Shown here in pieces: positions 34,233-44,063 of a stretch of DNA of 64,000 nt. The position numbers were made by a program, and so were the translations under genes. Numbering within the stretch: the first letter of the stretch is position 1; every line of letters starts with the position of its first letter. The notes under the pieces are model-generated. The model was not told the DNA's origin, did no database searches, and saw only the letters and a list, made by a program, of their open reading frames with translations. The DNA is from JAGLHV01 sp023143305 [NCBI: Clostridia bacterium] (lineage in GTDB: Bacteria; CBDUZB01; JAGLHV01), in the NCBI GenBank assembly GCA_030637025.1, contig DAOVVV010000001.1:1-64000 (forward strand). Direction: 5' to 3'.

Positions 34233-36044
34233 TTACGTATCTTTATTCTCTGCTCTCCCTTCATTGGGTGTCTTTACTTTATACTGAAGGTTATAATATT
34301 CAGCATAATGTTCTTTCTTAGCCAATAATTCACTTTGCGTTCCAATCTCAACAATTTCTCCCTTTTCAATCACAACAATTTTATTGGCTTTTTCCAATGT
34401 AGAAAAACGATGAGCAACAATAATAACCGTACAATCTCCACGTATTTTCTCAATAGCGTTTTGAATATGATGTTCCGACTGAACATCTAATGCACTCATC
34501 GCTTCATCCAAAATGAGTATTTCCGGTTTCTTAATTAACGCCCGTGCCAAAGCTATTCGCTGTCTCTGCCCCCCGGAAAGGAGAACACCACGATCGCCTA
34601 CTATTGTATTGTACTCACGGGGTAAGTCCATGATATATTCATGAATATAGGCTTCTTTCGCAGCCTTTACGATTTCATCTTCCGAGGCATCCGTTTTTCC
34701 GTAAATAATATTATTCTTTATAGTATCATGAAAAAGAAAATTATCCTGCAAAACCAGTCCGATTTTGGAACGCCATGACTCTATAGCCAGGTCTTTTAGA
34801 TTTATACCATCCACAGTAATTATTCCCCTGGTCGGGTCATAAAAACGAAACAGTAGTTCGATCAAAGTAGATTTACCGCCTCCCGAAGCCCCTACCAAAG
34901 CCACTACTTCGCCATTTTTGATTTCAAAAGAAACATCCTTTAGAGCAACCACTTCCTTCCCCTTGTAACTGAAATAGACCTCCTTGAAAGAAATACCATC
35001 ATGAAAACTATCAATTGTCTTCTCTCCGTTGATGATATAAGGTTTATTGTCCCGGGATATCAAATCACTGGTTTTTTCTAAGGGGACAATAGTCTCAGCC
35101 AGATTAGTCCGATAAGCATTGAATTTTGTTACATCCGGTGCCAAACGAGAGAGAATAAAGAGAAATGTAATTAATACCGCGAAATTCAGTTCAAATATTT
35201 GAACGCTGAGAAATATTATCCCTACAAGAGATAATGCCATTGTAAACTCGGATATGGCTACGACAAGTGTTGCATTAAACTTTTTACTCAATTGAATGGA
35301 CCGCGCTTCTTCCAGAATATTCCCAACTTTACCGATTTCATTTTTCTCTTGCAAATATGCCTTCACAATTTTTATTCCGGAAAAAAGCTCCAAAAGTTTA
35401 GAAGCAATCAAGTTTCTCTTCTCCAGTCCTCTCTTAGACAATCTTTGAACTTTCCCAATCATAAATTGAATCAACAAACTTACAACAGCAAATATTCCTA
35501 ACATAAGCATCATCATTTTCCACGACAACAAACTCATCATAATTATATACATAATCAGCGTGAAGATCTGAACTATTAAACATATAAATAGATACACCGA
35601 CTGAGCGCCTTCTCTTGCTTCTCTGACAATAGTATTGATTAAACTTCCTATTTTTTTCTTATGATAATAAGATACACCAACCTCCAAGAGGCTCCTAATA
35701 GATTCTACCCTGAGCCATTTAGTACAGTCAACACATAATTTATTACCTAAGTAATTATGAATCACCGTAAGAAAAATCTTAAGAGATATCATAATGAACA
35801 TAGAAGATAACAAGACGGAAAATGTAGGAGTTATGTGTAATATGGAATATAAATAATTAATTTTTTTTAAAAGCCAGGAACTATATTCCGGATTTGTTCC
35901 TGCCTGCAGGGTTTCCAAAAGCGGCACAAATAATCCTATACCAACACCATAAAACAGAGTTCCTACCAGAGCAAGTATAAATATTAATAAACTCATCCCT
36001 TTACGACGCCACAAATAATCAAAGATAAATTTATAGTTTTTCAT
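34233..36044 (-). CDS. ABC exporter, MsbA-like half-transporter
   Basis: 603 residues: an N-terminal domain of six membrane helices (to about 310) and a nucleotide-binding domain with Walker A GASGGGKST, Q-loop VLQDNFLF, signature LLSGGQRQRIALARAL and Walker B ILILDEAMSALD. It should act as a homodimer moving a lipid-linked glycan or LPS precursor across the inner membrane, which fits a locus without a visible Wzx flippase. PglK- or MsbA-type roles both fit. ATG has GGAG only five bases upstream. Confidence 0.88.
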   Translation of the reverse strand: MKNYKFIFDYLWRRKGMSLLIFILALVGTLFYGVGIGLFVPLLETLQAGTNPEYSSWLLKKINYLYSILHITPTFSVLLSSMFIMISLKIFLTVIHNYLGNKLCVDCTKWLRVESIRSLLEVGVSYYHKKKIGSLINTIVREAREGAQSVYLFICLIVQIFTLIMYIIMMSLLSWKMMMLMLGIFAVVSLLIQFMIGKVQRLSKRGLEKRNLIASKLLELFSGIKIVKAYLQEKNEIGKVGNILEEARSIQLSKKFNATLVVAISEFTMALSLVGIIFLSVQIFELNFAVLITFLFILSRLAPDVTKFNAYRTNLAETIVPLEKTSDLISRDNKPYIINGEKTIDSFHDGISFKEVYFSYKGKEVVALKDVSFEIKNGEVVALVGASGGGKSTLIELLFRFYDPTRGIITVDGINLKDLAIESWRSKIGLVLQDNFLFHDTIKNNIIYGKTDASEDEIVKAAKEAYIHEYIMDLPREYNTIVGDRGVLLSGGQRQRIALARALIKKPEILILDEAMSALDVQSEHHIQNAIEKIRGDCTVIIVAHRFSTLEKANKIVVIEKGEIVEIGTQSELLAKKEHYAEYYNLQYKVKTPNEGRAENKDT

Positions 36045-36097
36045 TTCTCCTTACACTTCCTTTTGTTATTCTTATTGCTCTATTTAATTAAACCCGT

Positions 36098-37519
36098 TTA
36101 CTTAGATAAGCCGTCCCGCAAGAAATAAATAATCCGGATTATCTTTTTCCCAAAATATGTTCCTTTTAAATAAAATACCAACTTCTCTCTTAAATTAGAT
36201 ACCAATAAATATTTTATTCCTCTTAATAGACTAATCCTTCTGTATACTAAATACTGGAAATTATCATAATAATATTTAATTCTTTCCTTGCTTATCTGAG
36301 GATAGTTAAGAATCGATTCTTTTTTTTCAAATACTTCTTTATTCTCATCCGCATTTAACCAACCTTTTTTTACACATAAATCAAATAATTCCGAGCCTTT
36401 ATAAGGATAAAAAATACTAACCCCTATTGATGAAGCTCCAACTCCGGCATTTAACGCTATTGTTTCTTCTATCATTTCTTCCGTCTCATACGGTAACCCA
36501 ATAACATTCGGAGCGACAGATTCTATATTACAGCTATGAATTATTTTAAAAGCCTCTATAATTTTTTTTCGAGAAATATTCCTTTTCATAATTTTATTTC
36601 TTATAAAATCATTTCCGGATTCAATAGAAAGTAAAATTCTGTAGCAACCTGCTTTTTTTAATTTTTTAATAAGTTCTTCAGTAACTATATTCGGACGAAG
36701 ATGACACATAAACGGATAACTGAATTTTTTTGAATATAAACATAAAAATTCATCTAACCATTTTCTGTTCATTGCAAAAATATCATCCAATATCCAAATT
36801 TTTTTAAAATTATAATTTCTATCCAATAATTCCAATTCTTCCATGCAATTATCGGGGGATCTATAGCGGATATAGTGCTCCTCACTAAACCCATAAACTT
36901 CTCTAATCTTTTTGTTTGAACAATATGTACAATTAAAGGGACACCCTCTGGAAAAAACAACTTGTAATATTTTGCTATTATCATTCAATATTTTTTGATA
37001 ATCAAAAAGTTCCCTTTCGGGAAAAGGCAAAACATTTAAATCACTATGTTTCAAAACCACTTTATTTTTTTTTAATCTTCCTTCTTCATCTTTATAAGCA
37101 AAATTGTCAATATCTCTATAATCATTATTTTCCTCAAATCTATTAATAAACTCTAAAAATTGCTCTTCACTCTCTCCGATAAAAATCCCATCCAAACTAT
37201 CCGATTCTAAAATACAGGCAGGATATATCGTTGGATGCACACCGCCGCATACAATAGTCACATCTTTAAATATTTTTTTTATTTCATTACTTATCATATT
37301 CACATAATAAAACTGAGAAGAAACAGACGTAAAACCAATAATTTCAGGATTATAATTTTTAATAAATTCCATCAACTGATTAATTGCGGATTTATTATGG
37401 ATTATCTGTAACTTTACTTCATGATATCTTTTTATATAACTAATTATTGAAGCCAGTCCGAAATGATAATCTTCAGGATGAATAGTATTAATATTTGTAT
37501 AAACCAATAATATTTTCAT
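36098..37519 (-). CDS. B12-binding-type radical SAM protein (second copy)
   Basis: 473 residues. Cobalamin-domain-like N terminus with GGVHPTIYP (92-100) and GIFIGESEEQF, then RGCPFNCTYC (C193, C197, C200), LLSIESGNDFIRNK and SIFYPYKGSELF. The C-terminal part repeats features of the gene at 27.3 kb (NAGVGASSIGVSIF against NRRINADSISVYIF), so they are paralogues. It lies between the exporter and the 619-residue transferase. Role in sugar or lipid modification is inferred. Confidence 0.82.
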   Translation of the reverse strand: MKILLVYTNINTIHPEDYHFGLASIISYIKRYHEVKLQIIHNKSAINQLMEFIKNYNPEIIGFTSVSSQFYYVNMISNEIKKIFKDVTIVCGGVHPTIYPACILESDSLDGIFIGESEEQFLEFINRFEENNDYRDIDNFAYKDEEGRLKKNKVVLKHSDLNVLPFPERELFDYQKILNDNSKILQVVFSRGCPFNCTYCSNKKIREVYGFSEEHYIRYRSPDNCMEELELLDRNYNFKKIWILDDIFAMNRKWLDEFLCLYSKKFSYPFMCHLRPNIVTEELIKKLKKAGCYRILLSIESGNDFIRNKIMKRNISRKKIIEAFKIIHSCNIESVAPNVIGLPYETEEMIEETIALNAGVGASSIGVSIFYPYKGSELFDLCVKKGWLNADENKEVFEKKESILNYPQISKERIKYYYDNFQYLVYRRISLLRGIKYLLVSNLREKLVFYLKGTYFGKKIIRIIYFLRDGLSK

Positions 37520-37592
37520 ATTTATCCCGTATATCCATTCAAATTTACATATTTATAAACCTACATTAATCTAATCTTTTGGTCTTCTTATT

Positions 37593-39452
37593 TTAGACAA
37601 TAGGTATTGGTTTATAAATGATTTCTAACGTTCTTTTTAATGCCCTTTGAACACTCTTCCCGTCACATAAATGATTCCCATGTGTCCTGAGATACTCATC
37701 GTTACCAACATCAGCGGAATAGGTCCTCTGCTCAACATATTGCTGTATTTTATTAATAAGTTCCTGAGCCGTATCTTCACATACAGCTCTTTTTTCCAAC
37801 AACGTTCTACTACCCTGCGGGTATTGAATATTCCGAAGAAGAATAAAAACCGGCTTTTTTGTTGCTACTGATTCCAAAACTGTAGTCGTAGGAGAATCAA
37901 TCACTATAATATGATTTGCAGAAAAAAGCTCAGCAAACTTGGGCATAGACTTTACGATCCTGAATAAGGATGTAAAATCATTTTTAAATTGACTGTATAA
38001 CGACATTTCCGGCAACAATTTAACCGTAACTTCAACATTGTATCTCTTCGCAATGTTTTCTAAACCGGTCATAATGGTTAACTGGTCATTAAATAAATAA
38101 CGGTCACTGTACGGCGGAGAAAAACCGCAATACCATCGATTTTGGTAATAACCTGTAGTTACGTAAAGAAGCTTTTTTCTGAAAATTTCTTTCCTTCCCC
38201 TGTTCTTTTCATATATTTTATCTACCGACGGAGAACCGATGGATATTACTTTAACCGGAAATTTATTAATGTACAATTGATGAGCACAAGTAGATGCTTC
38301 CCCATAAGTAAAGAGAACATCACTGGTCATCATATCGTTAAACTCATTTAATTGATTGATACGTCCATTTTTAGCAAACATAAACCCATGTTGCCAATGA
38401 ATAACCGGTACACAAAAATAACGAAATGCCTGTTGTACGACATGATCTGTAAATGTATATGTATTTCCGGTACAAACTGCTTTTATATTATAACATTTAA
38501 TTATTTCTTTACATCGGGAAATAATATTGTGACACTGTGTAAAAGAACCTTTAAAAATCCAGTTTAACCGTTCTTTTACCAGAGAATAAAATGAAATTCC
38601 GGATACTTCAAAAAGAGACATTAGACCTGGGTTTTTCATAACAAGGTCTTCGATAGAACCTTCTTCTCTATGTTTTATTTTAGAAGTATTACTCTTAAAT
38701 TTTTTAGGACCGGTAAAAATAATTTTCACCTTTTCTTTCGCTAATAAAGGTACGATAAATTTCCACTCATATAAAGAACCATAGAATAATATTCCCCGAT
38801 GTTTTTTCTTTATCGCTCTAATTATTCCTTTTAATCCTTTTAACCTCCAAAGCGAAGTCAGATTATACAGATTAAATAATTTTTGCATGGGATATTTTAA
38901 TATTTTTTTTATATATTGAAATGTTTTCTCCCCCGGAGGTAAAAGAAACTCTATCCTGCAATTCCATCCTGAAAGAGCAAGAATATTACCCCAGAGTGTT
39001 TCTTTCCCGGAAAAACAAAGATCAAATTCTTCCCATGGATAATGGGGTGCTTTATATATCCATATTGTACGTTCCGGATAGACCTTTAAAATTTTACTGA
39101 GCTGCATTATCCGGCTTTTTATAATATCGGTTAATCTAATAACAGAATCTATAAAAAAGAGCATTGGATGAATACGCCATTTTTTAAAATCAGGATGTTT
39201 TTTAAAAAGAATCCCATCAATATAATTACAAAACTTTTCACATTTTTCATGAGAGCTCAAACATAACTGCTCTAATTCTTCATTAGAACAAAAATCTTCC
39301 GGTATTTTATAAGGAATCCCTTTTCGCTCAAGAGCATACATCGCTCCCGGACCAAGGGCAATCCATTCTCCTTCATCACGCATATTCCTTCTTAATAAAT
39401 CATCCACTTGTGCAAAATCTTCAACTAAAAACAGATTATCCGTTTTATTCAT
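37593..39452 (-). CDS. Large GT-B-like surface-carbohydrate transferase
   Basis: 619 residues, mostly soluble. The C-terminal half has VIHWQHGFMFAKNG, SIGSPSVDKIYEKN, KLLPEMSLYSQF and IDSPTTTVLESVATKKPVFIL, a layout shared with CDP-glycerol/Kdo/sialyl-type GT-B enzymes. The N-terminal 250 residues are unassigned. It begins 7 bp after the methyltransferase gene and lies in the module with a short NeuB and a cytidylyltransferase, so a CMP-activated donor is likely. An uncertain but functional-looking gene without frameshift. Confidence 0.6.
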   Translation of the reverse strand: MNKTDNLFLVEDFAQVDDLLRRNMRDEGEWIALGPGAMYALERKGIPYKIPEDFCSNEELEQLCLSSHEKCEKFCNYIDGILFKKHPDFKKWRIHPMLFFIDSVIRLTDIIKSRIMQLSKILKVYPERTIWIYKAPHYPWEEFDLCFSGKETLWGNILALSGWNCRIEFLLPPGEKTFQYIKKILKYPMQKLFNLYNLTSLWRLKGLKGIIRAIKKKHRGILFYGSLYEWKFIVPLLAKEKVKIIFTGPKKFKSNTSKIKHREEGSIEDLVMKNPGLMSLFEVSGISFYSLVKERLNWIFKGSFTQCHNIISRCKEIIKCYNIKAVCTGNTYTFTDHVVQQAFRYFCVPVIHWQHGFMFAKNGRINQLNEFNDMMTSDVLFTYGEASTCAHQLYINKFPVKVISIGSPSVDKIYEKNRGRKEIFRKKLLYVTTGYYQNRWYCGFSPPYSDRYLFNDQLTIMTGLENIAKRYNVEVTVKLLPEMSLYSQFKNDFTSLFRIVKSMPKFAELFSANHIIVIDSPTTTVLESVATKKPVFILLRNIQYPQGSRTLLEKRAVCEDTAQELINKIQQYVEQRTYSADVGNDEYLRTHGNHLCDGKSVQRALKRTLEIIYKPIPIV

Positions 39453-39459
39453 AATTATT

Positions 39460-40539
39460 CTAACACCTTTTTTGCCACATATTTTTAATCATCTTTTTTA
39501 TACCCAGTATTTCCAGACACTTGATTAAATAATATTTAGGTAAATACTTGCGTTCCATCCTTTTTAAATACGAAACTACTCTTTGAAATTCCATATCAGG
39601 AATAAGTTGTTTTTTCCTAAAAACATTATCAACTTTAAAAAAAGAATCTATTTTTTCATTTCCATGAATTAGTTTAAAACCGCAACATTCCATTACATAT
39701 GTAAGTGACCCGAGACTAAATTGATACGTATGCGCATTTTGTAACAATCCCATAATATCCGCACCGCATATATTATTAATCCACCATAAAGTTCCGGGAA
39801 CAGCAATATAAATAAGGCCGCGGGGCTTCATAATCTTGCGAATGGCTATTAGTTCCCCTTCTAAATCACAAAAATGTTCCAGGACGTGATGCAATACGAC
39901 TATATCGGCCTTTTTATTTGTTTCTATGAGTTTCTCTACCCCTCCAATAAAAAGATTTTTTAATCCTGTTTTTTTTCTGCCATATTCAATATGTTCAACT
40001 CCATAATCACAACCATACACATCATATCCTGCTTCGGCAAAAGGAAGAAGAGCAGTACCGAAATCACAACCAACCTCAAAAACAACAGCTTTGGCCGGTA
40101 AATCAACATGCTTTACCAAATAGTTGTAGCGTTGTTTTCCTTGATTTATTCGATATTCAAATAACTTAGCTACACCACTATCACTCTCTCCATAAGCATT
40201 ACGATATTCCTCGGCATAGAATTTAATATAGGACGCCTTCGTCATTCTGGGATTAGCCCGTATTAACCCGCACCTTTTACATATAGCTAAAGGATAATAA
40301 AATCCATACCTATCAATTTCCGATATAACCATGTCGTCACATGAACCACAAAAACAAGACACATTCTCAAATTCATATTCACCTGTTACAATCTTCTGTT
40401 TAATTTTTTTTATTGCTTCCCGGGCTTTGTGCCCGACTTTTAATGTTCGCGGCTGGATTTTACCGTCATTCCATGCCAATCGCCGAATCATCGGCTTACA
40501 CCCAACAAGATTAATATTTATACCTTTTATATTTTTCAT
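39460..40539 (-). CDS. Class I SAM-dependent methyltransferase with zinc-finger-like N terminus
   Basis: About 359 residues. A cysteine knuckle (CFCGSCDD ... CKRCGLIRANPRMT) precedes the SAM-binding VFEVGCDFGTALLPFAEAGYDVYGCDYG and VLHHVLEHFCDLEGEL, the arrangement of sugar C- and O-methyltransferases such as TylC3/NovU-type enzymes. I choose the ATG at 40539; a TTG at 40587 would overlap the upstream gene by 25 bp but has no better site. Probably methylates a sugar of this glycan; position unknown. Confidence 0.8.
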   Translation of the reverse strand: MKNIKGININLVGCKPMIRRLAWNDGKIQPRTLKVGHKAREAIKKIKQKIVTGEYEFENVSCFCGSCDDMVISEIDRYGFYYPLAICKRCGLIRANPRMTKASYIKFYAEEYRNAYGESDSGVAKLFEYRINQGKQRYNYLVKHVDLPAKAVVFEVGCDFGTALLPFAEAGYDVYGCDYGVEHIEYGRKKTGLKNLFIGGVEKLIETNKKADIVVLHHVLEHFCDLEGELIAIRKIMKPRGLIYIAVPGTLWWINNICGADIMGLLQNAHTYQFSLGSLTYVMECCGFKLIHGNEKIDSFFKVDNVFRKKQLIPDMEFQRVVSYLKRMERKYLPKYYLIKCLEILGIKKMIKNMWQKRC

Positions 40540-40562
40540 TAATTTACTTTTTAAAATCAATA

Positions 40563-41363
40563 TCAATATCCCGTAGGTACTCCCCAAAATTCACAAGAAC
40601 TACACAATGGGATTTTTTTTCTCTTTCCTTCTATATGATATTTTAACCGTTCCTTTCTTATAGGACTATTCCAGATATCTACCAGAGGATTTTTTGTACA
40701 ATCACCTATTACACCCAGTCCCCGGGGGTCAAACCTTACACACAGAGAAACTTTACCATCTCTTTTAATAACCATATGGTTGAGCAAATCAAGACAGATA
40801 CCAATTTCGGGGATAGTTGGATTTTTCTTATATTTGAAACTACCCATTGGCGAATGCAACACCCTGGTGGCAATTATACATCCCAATTTTTTATATCTAT
40901 CTAAGTCCATACTTCCCAGGCATCTTATTATAACGTTGGGTTTTCTGTTTTTCTTGATTTTAAGAAATTCTTCAATCAACTTATATTGTTCTTCGGCTTC
41001 CTCGTCTTTTTCAAATGTAGATATGGTTAATGTATCAAGATTGTCTATAATCTCTCCGGCTTTCTTTACCAATAATTTACCATTAGTATCCATACATCTA
41101 ATCTGCCGATTAAATAATCTAACGGCTTCTCCAAATTGTTCATAGAGAAGCGGTTCACCATTATCATGAAATTGGACTACTATATTTTCCGGTAACTGTT
41201 GGGCAATAGATTTAACCAACTCAAATTCCATATCTCCATACTCAATAGCAATCTCCGGATATTCCCTCTCTATTTTTCTCCTTCCACACATCCAGCAATT
41301 CTTATTACATCGTGTAGTTAATTCTATATTTACCGTAGTCAGCCCATTAAAACAGCAATTCAC
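40563..41363 (-). CDS. Radical SAM/SPASM protein
   Basis: 266 residues starting at GTG with GAGAGGG upstream. The motif TTRCNKNCWMC places cluster cysteines at C19, C23 and C26; VQFHDNGEPLL is the GGEP-like motif, and later KVSLCVRFDP, GDC and CSSCEFWG supply SPASM-type cysteines. It is shorter than the other two SPASM proteins. It follows the class IV aminotransferase gene (78-bp gap). Target unknown; no precursor peptide seen. Confidence 0.78.
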   Translation of the reverse strand: MNCCFNGLTTVNIELTTRCNKNCWMCGRRKIEREYPEIAIEYGDMEFELVKSIAQQLPENIVVQFHDNGEPLLYEQFGEAVRLFNRQIRCMDTNGKLLVKKAGEIIDNLDTLTISTFEKDEEAEEQYKLIEEFLKIKKNRKPNVIIRCLGSMDLDRYKKLGCIIATRVLHSPMGSFKYKKNPTIPEIGICLDLLNHMVIKRDGKVSLCVRFDPRGLGVIGDCTKNPLVDIWNSPIRKERLKYHIEGKRKKIPLCSSCEFWGVPTGY

Positions 41364-41441
41364 TTTTCCCTCTCTATTATAAAAATATTTTTAAATCTTT
41401 TATTCTGCTCTTAAAAAATATATTATTCGTCTCTATTTACA

Positions 41442-42422
41442 TTAAAAAGAATAAGGAGTAGGAGCCCCTGCCCTGCTTTTTTGTAGAATTTTATTATACC
41501 GTTTAATTTGTTTTGCTATATCAACCCCAACGTTTTTACCCCACTTATCCAGCAGCATTTTGGTAACTTTTCCCATTTTTTTATTACCGATACTAATATT
41601 ATTTAAACTGGTAACGGGTAATAGACAAAAGGGAGTTCCGGGCATAAATGATTCATCCGCAGTATAAACATCATACGGTTCTATATTTCTCTCTACACAT
41701 TCTAAATCCAGCTCTTTTGCCAACTCAAAGATATAAGCCCTGCTTATTCCTCTTAATACATTTCTGCCCTCAGGTGTTATAATTATACCGTCTTTTACTA
41801 TGAAGAAGTTATCCCCTGTCCCTTCAGCTATAAAACCATCCGGGTCAAGCAGCAATGCCCAATTGTTATTTCCCTTATATTGCGAAACCTCTATATTTGC
41901 CATCTGGTAATAAATCCTGCTTCTATTTTTTATTTTCGGGTCAAGCAGATATGCCGGAATTGTCCTCTGAGAAGGAATAACGGCATTAATCCCTGTATTA
42001 AAAAGTTTTCCCATACCTATAACCGTCCATTTCAGTGGAAAATCAGCAATTACAACCGTTGGCTCTAATTTCCCGTTAAAAACATGAGCATAAATGCTTA
42101 AAGGCCCGCGGCTCACATTTATCATTAATCTATGTTCATCGTCATCATTAAATAACGGAGCATTTTTCTCAATTACTTCATAGCAAAGTTTTTCCATTTC
42201 CCCTATAGATATTTTTAAAGGAATTCGCAAAATCTTAATTCCTGTGTATAACCGTTCAAGATGTTCCCGTAATTTAAACTGTTTTTTATTAAAAGACCTG
42301 GTCATTTCAAAAACCATATCTCCGAACATCAATGCAGAATCATATATAGATATTCCTGCTTCTGCTTCAGGAACAAACTTTCCATTGAAATAAACCAAAC
42401 GCTGATTTTTTTGACTTTTCAT
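41442..42422 (-). CDS. PLP-dependent class IV aminotransferase
   Basis: About 326 residues of the branched-chain/D-amino-acid/ADC-lyase fold: VYFNGKFVPEAEAGISIYD, RSRIYYQMANIE with the likely PLP lysine just before it (DPKIKNRSR), and EGTGDNFFIV. I start at ATG 42422, with GAGAGG eight bases upstream, instead of an ATG inside the upstream gene. It sits 4 bp after a NeuB-like gene, so it may transaminate the 2-keto group or feed an amino donor to an acid sugar. Ordinary leucine/valine aminotransferase is less likely but cannot be excluded. Confidence 0.8.
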   Translation of the reverse strand: MKSQKNQRLVYFNGKFVPEAEAGISIYDSALMFGDMVFEMTRSFNKKQFKLREHLERLYTGIKILRIPLKISIGEMEKLCYEVIEKNAPLFNDDDEHRLMINVSRGPLSIYAHVFNGKLEPTVVIADFPLKWTVIGMGKLFNTGINAVIPSQRTIPAYLLDPKIKNRSRIYYQMANIEVSQYKGNNNWALLLDPDGFIAEGTGDNFFIVKDGIIITPEGRNVLRGISRAYIFELAKELDLECVERNIEPYDVYTADESFMPGTPFCLLPVTSLNNISIGNKKMGKVTKMLLDKWGKNVGVDIAKQIKRYNKILQKSRAGAPTPYSF

Positions 42423-42426
42423 ATTA

Positions 42427-43284
42427 TTACCTCTCTTTTCTGGGATAAATATAATCAAAATGTGGTTTTAATTTATCGCGCACTACCTTTTCGGCCTTTG
42501 TAACTCTTTTTACCCCATCCCCTATTGCCCTTTCTATAATTCTGATATCTCTTACTAATTTTATAACCCCTCCTGATTCTAAAGATGCTGCCTGGTCAGA
42601 ACCATACATGGTCCTATCCAGGGTTATATGTCTCTCAATGGAGGTAATTCCCATAGCTACTGCTGCAAGCGAAATTTGTAAACCTATTTCATGTCCTGAA
42701 TAACCCACCCTGCAATTATATCGTTCCCTGAGTGTTTGAATAACCTGCAGATTTGCATCTTCATCTTTCATAGGATAGGTACTATTGCAATGCATTAATT
42801 CAAAAGGACATTTTTTCTTTTTGAAAATATCTACCGCCTTATCTATTTCCTCAAGGGAACTCATCCCTGTTGAAACAAAAGTATATTTCTTTTCATCAGC
42901 TACCAAATCAAGTAATTCCCAATGAGTTAACATTGCTGAAGCGATTTTGTTATATTTCAAATTATATTTTTCTAAAAACCGTTGACTATCTATATCCCAG
43001 GCTGAAGCAAACCATTCAACATTTTTTTCCTTACAATATCTATTTATTTCATTATACTCCTTTTCCCCAAACTCAAGCCCTTCTTTTTGTGCTCTTTGAG
43101 TCGTACCCCATGGACTTTCCCGATAAGAATCAAGATATTCTTTTGTATAAACTTTATCTATAGTCCTCTTTTGAAACTTAACTGCATCACACCCCGCAAA
43201 TACAGCTAAATCTATTAATTTCTTCGCTATTTGCAAATCTCCGTTGTGATTAATCCCTATCTCCGAAATAATAAATACTGCCAT
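42427..43284 (-). CDS. NeuB-family nonulosonate synthase lacking the SAF domain
   Basis: 285 residues: EIGINHNG (8-15), AVKFQKR (34-40), STGMSS, GYSGHEIG and ERHITLDRTMYGSDQ match the TIM barrel that condenses phosphoenolpyruvate with a hexosamine or aldose. Family enzymes of about 340 residues carry a C-terminal SAF/antifreeze-like lid; here the sequence stops after the barrel. The lid helps bind the sugar, so the substrate or assembly may differ. It follows a cytidylyltransferase gene and precedes the class IV aminotransferase. Perfect GGAGG ribosome site. Loss of the lid looks ancestral, not a recent break. Confidence 0.85.
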   Translation of the reverse strand: MAVFIISEIGINHNGDLQIAKKLIDLAVFAGCDAVKFQKRTIDKVYTKEYLDSYRESPWGTTQRAQKEGLEFGEKEYNEINRYCKEKNVEWFASAWDIDSQRFLEKYNLKYNKIASAMLTHWELLDLVADEKKYTFVSTGMSSLEEIDKAVDIFKKKKCPFELMHCNSTYPMKDEDANLQVIQTLRERYNCRVGYSGHEIGLQISLAAVAMGITSIERHITLDRTMYGSDQAASLESGGVIKLVRDIRIIERAIGDGVKRVTKAEKVVRDKLKPHFDYIYPRKER

Positions 43285-43339
43285 TATTAACCTCCATGTT
43301 TTCTGTTTTTTCCCTAAAAAAAATTAACTGTAAATTCAG

Positions 43340-44062
43340 TCATTTCTTCAATAACTTTTTTGTGTGAAATATCTTCTGCATAAAATACTCACATATCTCT
43401 ATATCCTTTAGCTTATCAATCTCAAAAGATTTCCAATAATCCATTATGTACATCTCAATTTTACCGCCGAAACGATTATTGAATTTCTCTAAAATCGAAG
43501 GTTTAAAAATATAAATAGACCCATTTTCCAAATATAAAGGCTGTCTATTTTGTCTATTTCCCCTATTTTGATAATTATAGCTTAGACTCGTTAATTTTTT
43601 ATCCTGATTACTCCATATACAAAAATCTTCAAGGGCCGCTGCTGAAAAAAGAGAATCTGCTTTTTTAGATATAAAAAGTTTTATCGCCTTATCAATATCC
43701 TCACTTGTTCTCAACGGAGAAGTAGCCTGAAGAAAAACTATTATGTCAATTGTTTCCTTATTAAATTTCTTAATATAACTCATTGCATGTAATAAAGCTT
43801 GTTCTGATGAAGAAATATCCGTAGCCAGTTTCTTAGGACGCTTTATAATTTCTGCACTTGCTTTCCCGGAAACCTTTAGAATCTTTGCATCATCAGATGA
43901 TACATAAATTTTTTTTATATATTTACTTGCCTTTGCCTGTTCTATTGACCAGACAATAAGTGGTTTTCCACAAAAATTCATAAGATTCTTTCCGGGAATT
44001 TCTTTCGAACCTCCCCGGGCAGGAATAATACATACAATATTTAAGATTTGTTTTTTTTTCAT
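43340..44062 (-). CDS. Acylneuraminate cytidylyltransferase (NeuA/PseF-like)
   Basis: 240 residues with IIPARGGSKEIPGKN (12-26; R16, K20, K25, N26), VSSDDAKIL, and FLQATSPLRT, the typical NeuA second motif. It should activate a nonulosonate with CMP. Candidate partners are the short NeuB just downstream and PseI further upstream; the ATG lies one base after the spsF-like stop, so both cytidylyltransferases are cotranscribed. Confidence 0.88.
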   Translation of the reverse strand: MKKKQILNIVCIIPARGGSKEIPGKNLMNFCGKPLIVWSIEQAKASKYIKKIYVSSDDAKILKVSGKASAEIIKRPKKLATDISSSEQALLHAMSYIKKFNKETIDIIVFLQATSPLRTSEDIDKAIKLFISKKADSLFSAAALEDFCIWSNQDKKLTSLSYNYQNRGNRQNRQPLYLENGSIYIFKPSILEKFNNRFGGKIEMYIMDYWKSFEIDKLKDIEICEYFMQKIFHTKKLLKK

Positions 44063-44063
44063 A

